Assembly (NCBI RefSeq): GCF_016900115.1
Contig: NZ_JACJJQ010000004.1
Coordinates: 1-64,000, forward strand
Direction: 5' to 3'
From: Limosilactobacillus alvi
GTDB taxonomy: Bacteria > Bacillota > Bacilli > Lactobacillales > Lactobacillaceae
DNA: 64,000 bases
Shown: positions 17,667 through 27,224 of the stretch, one piece after another
Layout of the letters: the number at the start of each line of letters is the position of its first letter
How positions within the stretch are numbered: position 1 is the stretch's first letter
Notes under the pieces: model-generated
Told to the model about the DNA's origin: nothing
Databases searched by the model: none
Seen by the model: only the letters and a program-made list of their open reading frames with translations
Translations under genes and position numbers: made by a program

Positions 17667-18322
17667 AACGATTTCTCCTTCAAATTACGATTTAGCCACT
17701 GACCGAACCCTTGCCAATCTGCTTTGATCGTAGGTTCAAGTCGCCGGGCATAGAGGTAGGCGGCCGGATGATACATCGGGACAATGATATAGCATTTATT
17801 TCCCGGGGAATATTTTCCATTAATCATCGTTAAAACTGGTTGTTCGAGGATTTGACCGTGCAAATCACCAATTAAAGCGGTTTTCCCCAGCAGACGTTGT
17901 AAAGCTGTATTTCCCAAGGGAATGATTACTTCTGGATTAATGGTCGTTAATTCCCAGTCAAACAAAGGTGCAAAGGCGGCTACTTCCCGTTTAGTTGGAG
18001 TGCGATTGGGCCGTTTTTCAATCATTTGACCAGTCATTTTATCCATTACCTGGCGAATTGAAAAAGGCCGACTCCGGACAACGCTAGTAATATAAACCTC
18101 TTCCCTGGTTAATCCGGCAAGGGCCAACAGCTTCGTCAATTCTTTTCCGGAAGCCCCGACAAAGGGATGCCCCGTTTTAATTTCAGTCCGCCCGGGCGCT
18201 TCTCCGACCAACATGACTTGGGGATGAGCTGCCCCTTCCCCTGGAACAAAACCTTCCAGGCGCTTTTGTTTTGTGGCCGCTTGGACTTGGGCCACCAGTG
18301 TTTTTGGATATTGAATTTGCAT
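17663..18322 (-). CDS. Uracil-DNA glycosylase superfamily protein
   Basis: About 219 residues with the family 4/5-like UDG motifs: VGEAPGRTEIKTGHPFVGASG (motif 1) and PMYHPAAYLYAR (motif 2). The N-terminal cysteines that ligate a 4Fe-4S cluster in family 4 enzymes are absent; only one cysteine is seen, near residue 190. It is either a cluster-free repair glycosylase or a related enzyme. ATG 18322 directly follows the ThrE-like gene's stop, suggesting coupling, although the RBS is weak. Confidence 0.8.
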   Translation of the reverse strand: MQIQYPKTLVAQVQAATKQKRLEGFVPGEGAAHPQVMLVGEAPGRTEIKTGHPFVGASGKELTKLLALAGLTREEVYITSVVRSRPFSIRQVMDKMTGQMIEKRPNRTPTKREVAAFAPLFDWELTTINPEVIIPLGNTALQRLLGKTALIGDLHGQILEQPVLTMINGKYSPGNKCYIIVPMYHPAAYLYARRLEPTIKADWQGFGQWLNRNLKEKSL

Positions 18323-18323
18323 C

Positions 18324-19658
18324 TTAACTCTTGTACCGCCACTTTGGATCGGCAATAATCCGGGCAGCGATTAGTCCTAATGGTAAGAAAACAACGATTA
18401 AAGCGGCTTTAGCAGCCCACATTCCCCCAACGCTGAGGGAATTAAGCCCGATATTGTAAACCGCCGAGTACATATACAAGCCTGGAACCATAATCACGAT
18501 TGATGGGACCGTAATGGCAATCCGGGGGTACCCAACCCGATTCCGGGCAAGTGAGGCTAATAACCCCGCTAAAAGGGCTCCGGCAAAAGCAGCTGGACCA
18601 GCTGGAACATGCAAGAGGTCAACCATTTCCAAGCGCAAAGTATTAGCGAAGGCCCCAATAATGCCAGCTGTTGCGGCCATTTTAATACTACTATTAAACA
18701 TGATTGAAAAGCCAAACACCCCACAGAAGGAAGCAATTAACCGGAGAACTAAGTACGTCATTGGTGATAGCGCCAACGGAATAAAGTCTTCTGGCTGAAG
18801 ATTAACGACCATCGCTACGACCCATCCAACAAGCGTTGCCACGGTAATCACAACGAGGGCAAAGGCACCTCGTTCCAAGCCTGAACGCATATCAAGCTTC
18901 GATAAGTCCAATCCACTCGTGATAAATGGAAATCCCGGAATTACAAACAGCATCGCCCCAATATAGCCGGCTTCATGGTGCGAATTAACGTGGAATAAAT
19001 AAATTACCACGTTAAATAAGAGGTCGTAACATAAACAGGCCACGGCAACTGCCACCGCGATCCCCGCAAACAAGGTAATTGATTTGTCACCCATCTTCCG
19101 GCGGACATAGTTCCCCATACCAGCGCCAAAAAAGGAACAAAGCATTTCCACTGGGCCCCCACCCAGCAAGAAAACGAAGGCGCTACAAGCTAAAGCTGCT
19201 GCTAACCCTACCATCCACGGAGCGTATAAGCCCCCGATGTGTTCGATTCGGTTTAATTCCTTATGAATCTCACCAGTCGTCCAGTTTTTCCCGTTCTTTT
19301 CAAATTTTTTCATATAGTTTTCTAAGGCATTCAAACGGGCCGTATTGACTCCCGTACTTGGGATCGAGAGCGCTTGGGTATAACTCCGGTGTTTATCCAT
19401 ACAGGTGTATTCAATCGAAACTAAACCAATATCAGCTGAACAAGTAATTCCTAAGGTTTGGGCCGCCACGTTCATGGAATTACGAACCCGCCAAGCTCCA
19501 GTTCCGCAAGCTAACATCATCAAACCTATCCGCCCAACAATGCTTGCTCGTTCTACTAAATTTGCATACCGGGCTGGAGTAACGTTATCATCGGTCACAA
19601 AGTCATGCCACGGAATTGCCATATGATGATGGTAATGATTCACTTCTTCATCCGCCAT
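18324..19658 (-). CDS. ThrE-like threonine/serine exporter
   Basis: A 444-residue membrane protein joining the two halves that occur separately in many bacteria: an N-terminal DUF1212 part (conserved VERASIVGRIGLMMLACGTGAWRVR start and helix pairs) and a C-terminal DUF3815 part. About ten membrane helices are visible, including PGFPFITSGLDLSKLDMRSG and MVPGLYMYSAVYNIG. Fused ThrE exporters expel threonine and serine using the proton gradient. First gene of a minus-strand run. Confidence 0.85.
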   Translation of the reverse strand: MADEEVNHYHHHMAIPWHDFVTDDNVTPARYANLVERASIVGRIGLMMLACGTGAWRVRNSMNVAAQTLGITCSADIGLVSIEYTCMDKHRSYTQALSIPSTGVNTARLNALENYMKKFEKNGKNWTTGEIHKELNRIEHIGGLYAPWMVGLAAALACSAFVFLLGGGPVEMLCSFFGAGMGNYVRRKMGDKSITLFAGIAVAVAVACLCYDLLFNVVIYLFHVNSHHEAGYIGAMLFVIPGFPFITSGLDLSKLDMRSGLERGAFALVVITVATLVGWVVAMVVNLQPEDFIPLALSPMTYLVLRLIASFCGVFGFSIMFNSSIKMAATAGIIGAFANTLRLEMVDLLHVPAGPAAFAGALLAGLLASLARNRVGYPRIAITVPSIVIMVPGLYMYSAVYNIGLNSLSVGGMWAAKAALIVVFLPLGLIAARIIADPKWRYKS

Positions 19659-19829
19659 TTTTCTTTTTTCTCCCTTTCGTATAACTAGCCTCTATTATAC
19701 TGAAATTTTCAAAAATGACTCAAAAAAATGAAAGAATAAGGTTTGAATTTCCAATTCGAATAAAGTTCTTTAATTACTACTTTCTTTAATTTATCAATCA
19801 AATCAAGTTTTAACCCGCTAACAAGAGAA

Positions 19830-19848
19830 TTAATGCAAATTTCATTAA
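19830..19848. promoter_or_regulatory. Palindrome upstream of alcohol dehydrogenase
   Basis: TTAATG-CAAATTT-CATTAA palindrome about 90 bp before the adhP-like gene in a 280-bp AT-rich gap. A TGG-TATGCT extended -10 lies just downstream (near 19888-19896). It may be a redox or catabolite operator; the binding protein is unknown. Confidence 0.35.
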
Positions 19849-19938
19849 ACTTTTCAGCAAATAAATAAAACATTAGTTATATTTAGTGGTATGCTAAGGG
19901 CGTAAAGTTGTTTTGTCTTTTTTGAAGGGGAGGATACT

Positions 19939-20961
19939 ATGAAAGCAGCTGTTATGCATACGCCAGCTGACGGATACGTAGATGTTAAAGACGTAACACT
20001 TCGGGACCTCCGCCCTGGGGAAGCTTTAGTTGATATGGAATATTGTGGTCTCTGCCATACTGATCTGCACGTTGCTGCAGGCGAATTTGGGGAAGAACCC
20101 AATCGAATTATTGGTCACGAAGGCATCGGCCGGGTTTCAAAAGTTGCTCCAGGAGTAACGAGCTTAAAAGTTGGTGATCGGGTATCCATCGCTTGGTTCT
20201 ACCAGGGATGCGGTCACTGTGAATACTGTTTGACCGGACGCGAAACCTTCTGTCGCCATGTCCTTAATGCTGGTTACAATGTTGACGGCGCAATGGCGGA
20301 ACAATGCATTGTAAAGGCCGACTACGCCGTTAAAGTTCCCGAAGGCTTAGATCCAGTCGAAGCCTCCTCTCTTACATGTGCCGGGGTTACGGTTTACAAA
20401 GGCCTAAAGGTCGCCGGAATTAAACCTGGTCAATGGGTTTCAATTGTTGGGGCTGGTGGTTTAGGTAACCTCGCTGTCCAATTTGCCCACAATGTTTTCA
20501 ACGCTCACGTTGCCGTTGTTGATGGCAAAGCAGATAAGCTACAAGCGGCTAAAGAAAATGGGGCCGAAGTGTTGGTCGACTGGCATGATGGTAACGTTGC
20601 TGAACAAATCCAGGCTAAAACTGGTGGAGTCCACGCTGCTTTGGTAACTGCCGTTGCCCCATCTGCCTTTAACCAAGCTGTCTATTCCCTCCGGCCAGGT
20701 GGCAAGTTAGTTGCAATTGCCTTACCTCAAGGTGATATGAAACTTAATATTGCTAAGACAGTCCTCGACGGAATTATCGTTGCTGGTTCACTTGTAGGGA
20801 CCCGGGCTGACCTTGCCGAATGTTTCCAATTTGGGGCCGAAGGTAAAGTTCACCCAATTGTTCATACCCGGCGTTTAGATGAAATTAACGATATGATCCA
20901 AGAACTAAAAGATGGTCATGTAGTTGGACGGAACGTAGTCGACTTTGTTCATTCTGTATAA
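19939..20961 (+). CDS. adhP: Zinc-dependent alcohol dehydrogenase
   Basis: A 340-residue medium-chain NAD-dependent alcohol dehydrogenase. The catalytic zinc ligands are C39 ([11 protein letters not shown]) and H60 (GHEGIG), and the structural zinc site is C91, C94, C97 and C105. The cofactor motif GAGGLG follows at about 170. It interconverts ethanol and acetaldehyde, giving NAD regeneration in heterofermentation. GGGGAGGATACT precedes the ATG. It is convergent with the LDH-family gene across element copy C. Confidence 0.93.
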   Translation: MKAAVMHTPADGYVDVKDVTLRDLRPGEALVDMEYCGLCHTDLHVAAGEFGEEPNRIIGHEGIGRVSKVAPGVTSLKVGDRVSIAWFYQGCGHCEYCLTGRETFCRHVLNAGYNVDGAMAEQCIVKADYAVKVPEGLDPVEASSLTCAGVTVYKGLKVAGIKPGQWVSIVGAGGLGNLAVQFAHNVFNAHVAVVDGKADKLQAAKENGAEVLVDWHDGNVAEQIQAKTGGVHAALVTAVAPSAFNQAVYSLRPGGKLVAIALPQGDMKLNIAKTVLDGIIVAGSLVGTRADLAECFQFGAEGKVHPIVHTRRLDEINDMIQELKDGHVVGRNVVDFVHSV

Positions 20962-21045
20962 TCTACTAATTCTCAGATTACTAATAATGTTTTAGTTAAT
21001 AACTAAAACGTTCACATCTACCATTCATTATTAAGTAAAGAGGAA

Positions 21046-21290
21046 GAGGTTGGGAAAAAATCTCCTTGACGGCCTGGTTGGGATAAAAAAGACGAAGGTT
21101 GATTCATTAGAATCGACCTTTCGTTCGTACTTATCCGCTAAAGCCGTGATTTGGAGCGAACCAGCCAACTGGTTTGGCGTTTGTGAGCCCATGCAAGGCT
21201 GAATCGGTTGGTGCGACCGTTAGGGAAGCAACTGCCATTCAGCTACTGCTTTGACCTTAGTTACTGAGTAACATTCGGAGATAACAAAGA
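21046..21290 (+). repeat. Dispersed RNA-like intergenic element, copy C
   Basis: The most complete copy, in the 466-bp gap between adhP and the convergent LDH-family gene. Stems include GGATAA/TTATCC, a long hairpin at 21094-21123, AACCAG/CTGGTT, AGCC/GGCT, GCTGAAT (21198-21204) with ATTCAGC (21237-21243), CGGT/ACCG and GTTACTGAGTAAC (21260-21272). It leads straight into a terminator with the AGAAAC apex. Confidence 0.75.
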
Positions 21291-21332
21291 GGAAGCCGGG
21301 AAGAAACGCTTGTTTCTCCCCGGCCTTTCTTT
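21285..21332. terminator. Shared convergent terminator, AGAAAC/GTTTCT apex
   Basis: GGAAGCCGGGAAGAAAC-GCTT-GTTTCTCCCCGGCCTTTC hairpin (21291-21329). The minus-strand flank 21335-21365 repeats the plus-strand flank (GAGTAACATTC-GAGAT), so the whole makes an imperfect palindrome with arms of over 50 nt serving both adhP and the LDH-family gene. Confidence 0.8.
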
Positions 21333-21427
21333 AATCTCTGAATGTTACTCGGAAGCTACGATCGAAAATAGTTACCAAATGGTCATTCCCTTCTTTTAAG
21401 CTGTTGAGAAGGGAAAGCCGACTTTTT

Positions 21428-22375
21428 TTAGTTTTCACTTGACTCTAAGGAGTCTAAAACTTTTTGCATCTTAGTAGCTGATGCTTGGAATTGCGCTAAT
21501 TCACTCTCGGAAAGCTTCGTCTCGATAACGTGTTGAATACCTGAACGATTAATGATTGCTGGTGTTCCAATATAAAGATTATTTTCAATCCCGTAGAAAC
21601 CGGTAACTGGGGCAGAAACTGGTAAGGATAAATCTCGGTTTGTCAAAATTGCTTCACAAATCTGACTTAAGCAACGGGCTACCCCGTAATAAGTAGCCCC
21701 TTTGTGCTTGATAATCTCGCCACCCTTTTTCCGAACTGCCATCAAGATATTTTTCTTATCTTCTTCATCCATCGGCATTACTCGAGTGAGTTGCTTAGAG
21801 CCCAATTTAGCTTCTTCAAAGTTAACAAATGAGGTGTCACCATGTTCTCCCATCACGTAAGCATTAACTTCCGAAACTGGGACATGATTCTTTTGAGCTA
21901 AGAGGACTCGTAACCGTGCGGTATCTAAGGAAGTCCCAGTCCCAATGACACGTTTCTTTGGAAAGCCCGTGATCTTCTGGGTTAACGTAGTTAAGATGTC
22001 AACTGGATTAGCTGAAATGACAAAGATCCCATCAAATCCGGAAGCCATAATTGGTTCCAAAATCGACCGTAAAATCTTTTCGTTCTTGTTAATTAAGTCT
22101 AGACGAGTTTCCCCTTCTTTCCGGGGAACACCAGCTGTAATTACTACAATTGTTGCATCCCGAGCGTCAAAATAGGTTCCTGTATGCACATTGGTTGGAT
22201 AATCGAAGCAAGTTACATCTTCCAAATCAAGTGAATCACCAATGGCTAGTTCTGGCTTTCGATCAACTATCACTAGTTCATCAAGGGTCGTTGTCCGTTG
22301 TAGTAAGGAGAAAGCAAAGGCTGACCCAACAGCTCCATCCCCAACCAATACAACTTTGTTATTTTGACGTATCAT
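21428..22375 (-). CDS. LDH/MDH superfamily dehydrogenase, possible malate dehydrogenase
   Basis: A 315-residue NAD-dependent 2-hydroxyacid dehydrogenase of the lactate/malate superfamily. The Rossmann motif GDGAVG (12-17), D38, catalytic R91, D151, R154 and H178 are all present. At the specificity position (102 in classical LDH numbering) the usual Gln is replaced by R85 in AGVPRKEGETR. Arg here is the malate dehydrogenase signature, and Q102R in B. stearothermophilus LDH is known to switch specificity to oxaloacetate. Automatic annotation would say L-lactate dehydrogenase. The citrate/fumarase neighbourhood fits malate dehydrogenase. Own promoter with TGG-TATAAT at 22419-22427. Confidence 0.85.
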   Translation of the reverse strand: MIRQNNKVVLVGDGAVGSAFAFSLLQRTTTLDELVIVDRKPELAIGDSLDLEDVTCFDYPTNVHTGTYFDARDATIVVITAGVPRKEGETRLDLINKNEKILRSILEPIMASGFDGIFVISANPVDILTTLTQKITGFPKKRVIGTGTSLDTARLRVLLAQKNHVPVSEVNAYVMGEHGDTSFVNFEEAKLGSKQLTRVMPMDEEDKKNILMAVRKKGGEIIKHKGATYYGVARCLSQICEAILTNRDLSLPVSAPVTGFYGIENNLYIGTPAIINRSGIQHVIETKLSESELAQFQASATKMQKVLDSLESSEN

Positions 22376-22418
22376 TATTTAATTCCATCCCTTTTTGTGA
22401 TTTTAATAACTTTCTATT

Positions 22419-22427
22419 ATTATACCA
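22419..22427 (-). promoter_or_regulatory. Extended -10 promoter of LDH-family gene
   Basis: TGG-TATAAT on the minus strand, 45 nt above the ATG, in the 106-bp gap after the hydrolase gene; indicates transcription independent of the cit operon. Confidence 0.5.
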
Positions 22428-22481
22428 TATTCAGAGTGTTTTATTTTAAAAACTGAAAAAATTCCACACTTTTTAAAATAA

Positions 22482-23267
22482 TTAAAGATTTTCTAGATAC
22501 GTTAACAAACATTGATTAAAGGCCATTGGCTGTTCCCCCATGATGACATGCCCTGTTTGATCAACTCGTTGTGTTTGAATTTTCGAATTTTCCTTTGCCA
22601 AGACTTCAGCAAACTCCGGGTTAAAGTATGGACTTTGATTGGCTGTGATTAGAAGCACCGGAACTTTAGTCGCTAAAAGTGTTTTTCGCCAATCCCGTTT
22701 AGCATGATCATAAAGTAACGGGAGATGTTCGGTGCGTATAAACGGAAATTGGTCCTTGACTGGATTTAATTCCCATAAAAGACGCTTATCTACCCCGTTG
22801 AGGGTTTCCCGCACGTTACCATGACTAGCAAGAACAGTCCGATAATTAGCACGGGTAATATCCATATAGCCAAAGTGCCAACTAGGGGTATTTAACATTT
22901 TTGGTGATTGGTCAACCCCTACCACTGCTTTAACTGGAATTTCAGGATGACGCTTTAAAAAGCCATAGCTAACACTAGCCCCCATCGAATGACCAATTAA
23001 AACTGGATCTTTAATTTTGAGTCTTTGGATAAAATCTGCCAAATCATCAATTAATGTGTCCATTGAGGTAAGCTGTTCATCCCTACTCGAAGCCCCATGG
23101 TCCCGTTGATCATAGGTCCAAACTTCAAATCCCTGTCTAACAAAGAAATCAATTTGCAAGTGCCAAATTTGCTGATAACCACCAAAACCATGGATAAAAA
23201 TCAGCGGTTGTCCTTTACCATAATGATAGTAATTAAGTTCTTTTTGATCTCGCGTTTGAATATGCAT
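22482..23267 (-). CDS. Alpha/beta hydrolase
   Basis: A 261-residue hydrolase with the HGFGG oxyanion region (about residues 25-30), a YDQRDHGAS segment, the nucleophile elbow GHSMGAS and a C-terminal TGHVIMGEQP catalytic His. Substrate unknown. Its start abuts the citXG stop, so it is the last gene of the citrate lyase transcript. This could be a thioesterase or esterase recruited into the cluster; there is no direct evidence for a role in citrate use. Confidence 0.82.
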   Translation of the reverse strand: MHIQTRDQKELNYYHYGKGQPLIFIHGFGGYQQIWHLQIDFFVRQGFEVWTYDQRDHGASSRDEQLTSMDTLIDDLADFIQRLKIKDPVLIGHSMGASVSYGFLKRHPEIPVKAVVGVDQSPKMLNTPSWHFGYMDITRANYRTVLASHGNVRETLNGVDKRLLWELNPVKDQFPFIRTEHLPLLYDHAKRDWRKTLLATKVPVLLITANQSPYFNPEFAEVLAKENSKIQTQRVDQTGHVIMGEQPMAFNQCLLTYLENL

Positions 23268-24671
23268 TTACTTTTCCTCCATTAAACCCAGAAAAATCGT
23301 AATGATTAACAAATCCGCTGTCCCACCAAGACTTAAATGACGATTTGAAAAATCCGCTTGAATCTCTTGAAGTCGTTTTCTTCCTGTTGGTGTATTAACC
23401 CCTATTTTTTGAAGTTCACTGAATACTTGATCCTTTTCAGCTAAAATCTTCGGGGTGCCAGCCCGTTTAATTAAAGTGGTGTCTTCAGTATGCAAGGCTA
23501 AATTAACAAAAGTCGTTAAAATTCGCTCGTCCAATGTACCTTTTGCTTGCCGAAAAACCGAGAGCCCCCTTTCAAAAACGGTTGGGTAGGCCGCCATCGC
23601 TTCGCCCCGAATCCCAGCAACCCCATATTTTAAGTATTCTTTTTCTCCGGCTGTGAGGATTGCCTTTTGCTTTAGGTTGTTAAAGTCTTGTTTAACAAGA
23701 TTTTGCAACATTTGACGAACCGTTGAACGAAGGGCTTCGTCCGTTATCGTTCCCTGCTTAGCCATGGTAGTTGCATAGGCTGCCGTAAGGATGCCAAGGG
23801 AAAAGATCGCCCCTTTATGAGTATTAACTCCCCTAGTTGCAGAAAACATGACTTGCTCGGCGGCAACCCCAAAGCGGCGAATTTCTTTAAATAATAATTC
23901 GAGCTGATCTCCCTTAAAATTGATCCCAGCCTGAGCGCACTGCTCTAAATAGGTCCGAAGCGCAACACTACTATCCATGAATAGGTAGGAATCCATATCC
24001 GGATGGGCAGCATGCTCAACCGGATCAACTAAGCCCGGTTTTGGCCAAGTAACTACTTCATACGTTAAAGCTCGTAAGCCATTAGTAACTAAGCGGTTTA
24101 CGAGACGTTGCTTTTCTGCTTGCTGACTAGCTAAATTGATTAATTCAGCGACCCTCATTTGGAGCTCGTCAACCGTGTGAGCCCGGGCTCGCCCACATTC
24201 CTTCGCTGGTCGGCCACAAATTAAACAGGTCCGTACTGGGTAATCAATCTCAGTTCGGAATAAAGAACGTGGTTGCTCATTTTCTTGAACTAAAACATCA
24301 AGGTCAAATAATCGCCGAAAACTCGTAGATTCTTCAAACTCAGTCGTTACTTTTTTGACAGTTAACCCGGATGCAAAAACGAAATAAAAGCGTTCTGGAC
24401 CAGTAACTGCGTCTAACCATTCAACTTTTACCAAAAAGTTAAGACCCCGTTCCAAAAGCCAGGCTTCAAAATTATTTAACTCAGTAGTAAAGAAAGCCTG
24501 AATTATTTCATTATTTTTTATTGGTCCCGGAATATTTAATTTAGCCGCTACTACGGCCGCATCAGGTATTTCCTTTAGTAGTTGATTTTGTATTGCTACC
24601 CGTCGATCACGATTCATCAATACTGTCGGAATATCAACCTGCTCGCCATTTGCAAAAATTTGGGCTGCCAT
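23268..24671 (-). CDS. citXG: Fused citrate lyase holo-ACP synthase/triphosphoribosyl-dephospho-CoA synthase CitXG
   Basis: A 467-residue fusion. The N-terminal 175 residues are CitX (NRDRRVAIQNQLL start, PVRTCLICGRPAKECGRARAH end), which transfers the prosthetic group to CitD. The C-terminal 280 residues are CitG (ALTYEVVTWPKPGLVDPVEHAAHPDMD), which makes the 2'-triphosphoribosyl-3'-dephospho-CoA precursor from ATP and dephospho-CoA. Together they activate citrate lyase. It is separated from citF by 123 bp containing a terminator-like hairpin (24718-24755). Confidence 0.93.
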   Translation of the reverse strand: MAAQIFANGEQVDIPTVLMNRDRRVAIQNQLLKEIPDAAVVAAKLNIPGPIKNNEIIQAFFTTELNNFEAWLLERGLNFLVKVEWLDAVTGPERFYFVFASGLTVKKVTTEFEESTSFRRLFDLDVLVQENEQPRSLFRTEIDYPVRTCLICGRPAKECGRARAHTVDELQMRVAELINLASQQAEKQRLVNRLVTNGLRALTYEVVTWPKPGLVDPVEHAAHPDMDSYLFMDSSVALRTYLEQCAQAGINFKGDQLELLFKEIRRFGVAAEQVMFSATRGVNTHKGAIFSLGILTAAYATTMAKQGTITDEALRSTVRQMLQNLVKQDFNNLKQKAILTAGEKEYLKYGVAGIRGEAMAAYPTVFERGLSVFRQAKGTLDERILTTFVNLALHTEDTTLIKRAGTPKILAEKDQVFSELQKIGVNTPTGRKRLQEIQADFSNRHLSLGGTADLLIITIFLGLMEEK

Positions 24672-24717
24672 ATTATTACCTCACTCTTTTTTATAACTTA
24701 ATTTTACGCATATGTAT

Positions 24718-24755
24718 AAAATGAGGCTAGTCATGGTTCAAACTAGCCTCATTAA
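24718..24755 (-). terminator. Intra-operon hairpin between citF and citXG
   Basis: Perfect 11-bp stem ATGAGGCTAGT/ACTAGCCTCAT followed on the minus strand by TTTTA. It may attenuate transcription or act as an mRNA processing/stability element, lowering CitXG relative to the structural subunits. Confidence 0.6.
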
Positions 24756-24794
24756 TTCTATTTTGATCTGGTTTATTGAGAGGGTTATTTTTGC

Positions 24795-26345
24795 TTAATC
24801 CTTAACTTGCTTGATAACATCAATTAAACTACCGTCACGATAAGTTACTAAGGCAACTGTCCGATCAGTAAATTGAAGTGGTTGAGGCTTACCGACAATC
24901 TTTTCAGCCCGTTGTTGGAGTTCTTCAATTGATACTAATGGTAATCCAGGAACCTTCTTGAAGGCTTCAACTAAATCTTGCCGCTTTGGGTTAACTGCAA
25001 TCCCGGCTTCCGTTACCAAGACATCAATTGAGTCCCCTGGGGTAACCACTGTACTTACCGCTGGAACCACCGTAGCAATCCGCCCCCGTGTTAATGGAGC
25101 GCAGATAATTGTCATCTTAGAGGTAGCAGCGTCTTGGTGACCACCAATAGCCCCCCGGATAACCCCGTTAGAACCTGTCATAACATTAACATTAAAGTTA
25201 GTGTCAATTTCAAGAGCAGAAAGGATGGCGATATCAAGTTGATCAACCATGGCTCCTTTGTTTTCAGGGTCAGCATACCATGAAGCATCGATTTCTTGTT
25301 GGTTCTTGTTTTCCTTCATGGAAGTAGCCGCACCCTTGTCAAAGTCTTGCACGTCCATCACTTTTTGAACAAGCCCTTCTTCAAGCAAGTCAACAATTGG
25401 CTTAGTAATTCCACCAAGAGCAAAGGAAGCAGTGATGTGGTTATCAATCATTGATTGCCGCAAGAAGCGAGCAACGGCCAAAGCAGAACCACCGGAACCA
25501 GTTTGGAAGGAGAAGCCTTGCTTAAAGTATGGTGAATGAATAATTACGTCGTTAACCATCTTGGCAATCTTCAAATCCTTTGGATTCTTTGTAAACCGGG
25601 TTGCCCCAGTTCCAATCCGGTCAGGGTCTCCAACTTGGTCAACCTTAACCACGTAGTCAACTTGAGTTTGCTTAATGGAAGCCGGCGTGTTTGGATAATC
25701 AACTAGGTTATCAGTTAAGAGAACCACCTTGTTAGCGTAGTTGGCATCCATCAAAGCGTAACCAAGAGATCCAAAGGCAGCATCCCCGGTCATCCCATTG
25801 GCGTTCCCTAAGCGGTCAGCATTTGGGACCCCTAAGAAAGCAACGTCAATCTTAATTTCACCATTTTCAATTGACCGGGCCCGATTACCGTGAGACCGGA
25901 AAATTACTGGGTTCTTAAGCAAGCCATGCGAAACAGCTTCCCCAAGACTTCCCCGCATCCCAGAAGAAGTAATATTAGTAATGGTTCCTGCCTTAATTGC
26001 TTCAACTACCTTATCATTCATTGTGTTGGTTAATGAAGATGGAGCCAAAGTTAAGTCCTTAATTCCTAAATTAATGATGCAATCCATCACCTTGTTAAAG
26101 ATGAAGTCCCCTTCCCGTAAGTGGTGGTGGAAGGAAATCGTCATCCCATCTTTAACGGTTGACTTAACAACGTCTTCAATTGATTCAACTACCTTGTCAT
26201 CCCCAGTGGAAACCCGAACTTTAGGGGCTGTCCGTTGAATTTCAGGATGTCCAATTTCTGTGCTTTCAAATGCTTTCCGATCGTTTAAGAATTCTTCGGG
26301 AATCTCCCGTCCTGCATTATTCTTCAATGTATTCACCATCCTCAT
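24795..26345 (-). CDS. citF: Citrate lyase alpha subunit (citrate:acetyl-ACP transferase)
   Basis: About 514-516 residues, the usual CitF length. It transfers acetyl from the CitD prosthetic group to citrate, forming citryl-ACP. Conserved segments: [10 protein letters not shown] at the N-terminus, [29 protein letters not shown], and the C-terminal [12 protein letters not shown]. It overlaps the end of citE. Two close ATGs (26345 and 26339) are possible; neither has a clear Shine-Dalgarno, consistent with translational coupling to citE. Confidence 0.95.
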   Translation of the reverse strand: MRMVNTLKNNAGREIPEEFLNDRKAFESTEIGHPEIQRTAPKVRVSTGDDKVVESIEDVVKSTVKDGMTISFHHHLREGDFIFNKVMDCIINLGIKDLTLAPSSLTNTMNDKVVEAIKAGTITNITSSGMRGSLGEAVSHGLLKNPVIFRSHGNRARSIENGEIKIDVAFLGVPNADRLGNANGMTGDAAFGSLGYALMDANYANKVVLLTDNLVDYPNTPASIKQTQVDYVVKVDQVGDPDRIGTGATRFTKNPKDLKIAKMVNDVIIHSPYFKQGFSFQTGSGGSALAVARFLRQSMIDNHITASFALGGITKPIVDLLEEGLVQKVMDVQDFDKGAATSMKENKNQQEIDASWYADPENKGAMVDQLDIAILSALEIDTNFNVNVMTGSNGVIRGAIGGHQDAATSKMTIICAPLTRGRIATVVPAVSTVVTPGDSIDVLVTEAGIAVNPKRQDLVEAFKKVPGLPLVSIEELQQRAEKIVGKPQPLQFTDRTVALVTYRDGSLIDVIKQVKD

Positions 26346-27222
26346 TAATCAAACCTGATGCCTTAGCTAAGCGAATTACCCGTTGAGCACGGAGAACAAC
26401 TGGCCGGTCAACCATTTGACCGTTCATGGAAATAACCCCTGAACCCTTTTCGTGAGCTTCTTCAATGGCTGCTTCAACATCCAAGGCATTTTCAATTTCC
26501 GCCTTGCTTGGTTCGTAAACCTTGTTAACCCAATCAATTTGCCGTGGGTTAACCAAGGACTTACCATCAAACCCAAGTTGGTGAATGTGTTCCGTTTCAC
26601 GTTGGAAACCTTCAATATCGTTCATGTTAGTGAAGACCGTATCGAAGGCGGCAATTCCAGCGGCTCGAGCAGCATGCAAAATCATGTTCCGAGCAAATTC
26701 GAGCTCTGCTCCATCTGGATAACGGTGGGTCTTCATATCCGTTGTGTAGTCTTCAGCTGAAAGGGCTAACCCGATCATTCGGTCTGTACTTTCGGCAATT
26801 TCTAAGGCCTTCATTACTCCCCGTGCACTTTCAATGGCAGCCATAACATGAGTCGTCCCAACTGGAATGTTGAATTTCTTTTCGGCTTCTTCGACCACCT
26901 TTACTAAATCCAGCATCATTTGAGCGGATTCAACCTTTGGCAACCGGACAACTTGGATCCCAGCTTTAACCATAGCAAAGACATCATTCCGGAAATATGG
27001 GGTATCAATCCCGTTAACCCGGACAACAAGCTCAGCATCCCCATAATCTTGCGTTTGCAAAGCTTCGTAAACCAACATCCGTGCTGCATCTTTTTGGTCC
27101 ATTGAAACCGAATCTTCAAGGTCGAACATAATTGAATCGGCCCCGTAAATTCCGGCATCCTTAACCATCCCAGCGTTGTTACCTGGGACAAACATCATTG
27201 TCCGCCGTAAACGTTCTTCCAT
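26317..27222 (-). CDS. citE: Citrate lyase beta subunit (citryl-ACP lyase)
   Basis: A 301-residue HpcH/HpaI-type aldolase-fold enzyme, cleaving citryl-ACP to oxaloacetate and acetyl-ACP. It has [19 protein letters not shown] at the N-terminus, [15 protein letters not shown] with metal-binding acidic residues, and [16 protein letters not shown]. Length is typical. It starts 2 nt after citD and overlaps citF by 29 bp. Confidence 0.95.
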   Translation of the reverse strand: MEERLRRTMMFVPGNNAGMVKDAGIYGADSIMFDLEDSVSMDQKDAARMLVYEALQTQDYGDAELVVRVNGIDTPYFRNDVFAMVKAGIQVVRLPKVESAQMMLDLVKVVEEAEKKFNIPVGTTHVMAAIESARGVMKALEIAESTDRMIGLALSAEDYTTDMKTHRYPDGAELEFARNMILHAARAAGIAAFDTVFTNMNDIEGFQRETEHIHQLGFDGKSLVNPRQIDWVNKVYEPSKAEIENALDVEAAIEEAHEKGSGVISMNGQMVDRPVVLRAQRVIRLAKASGLINEDGEYIEE

Positions 27223-27224
27223 GA

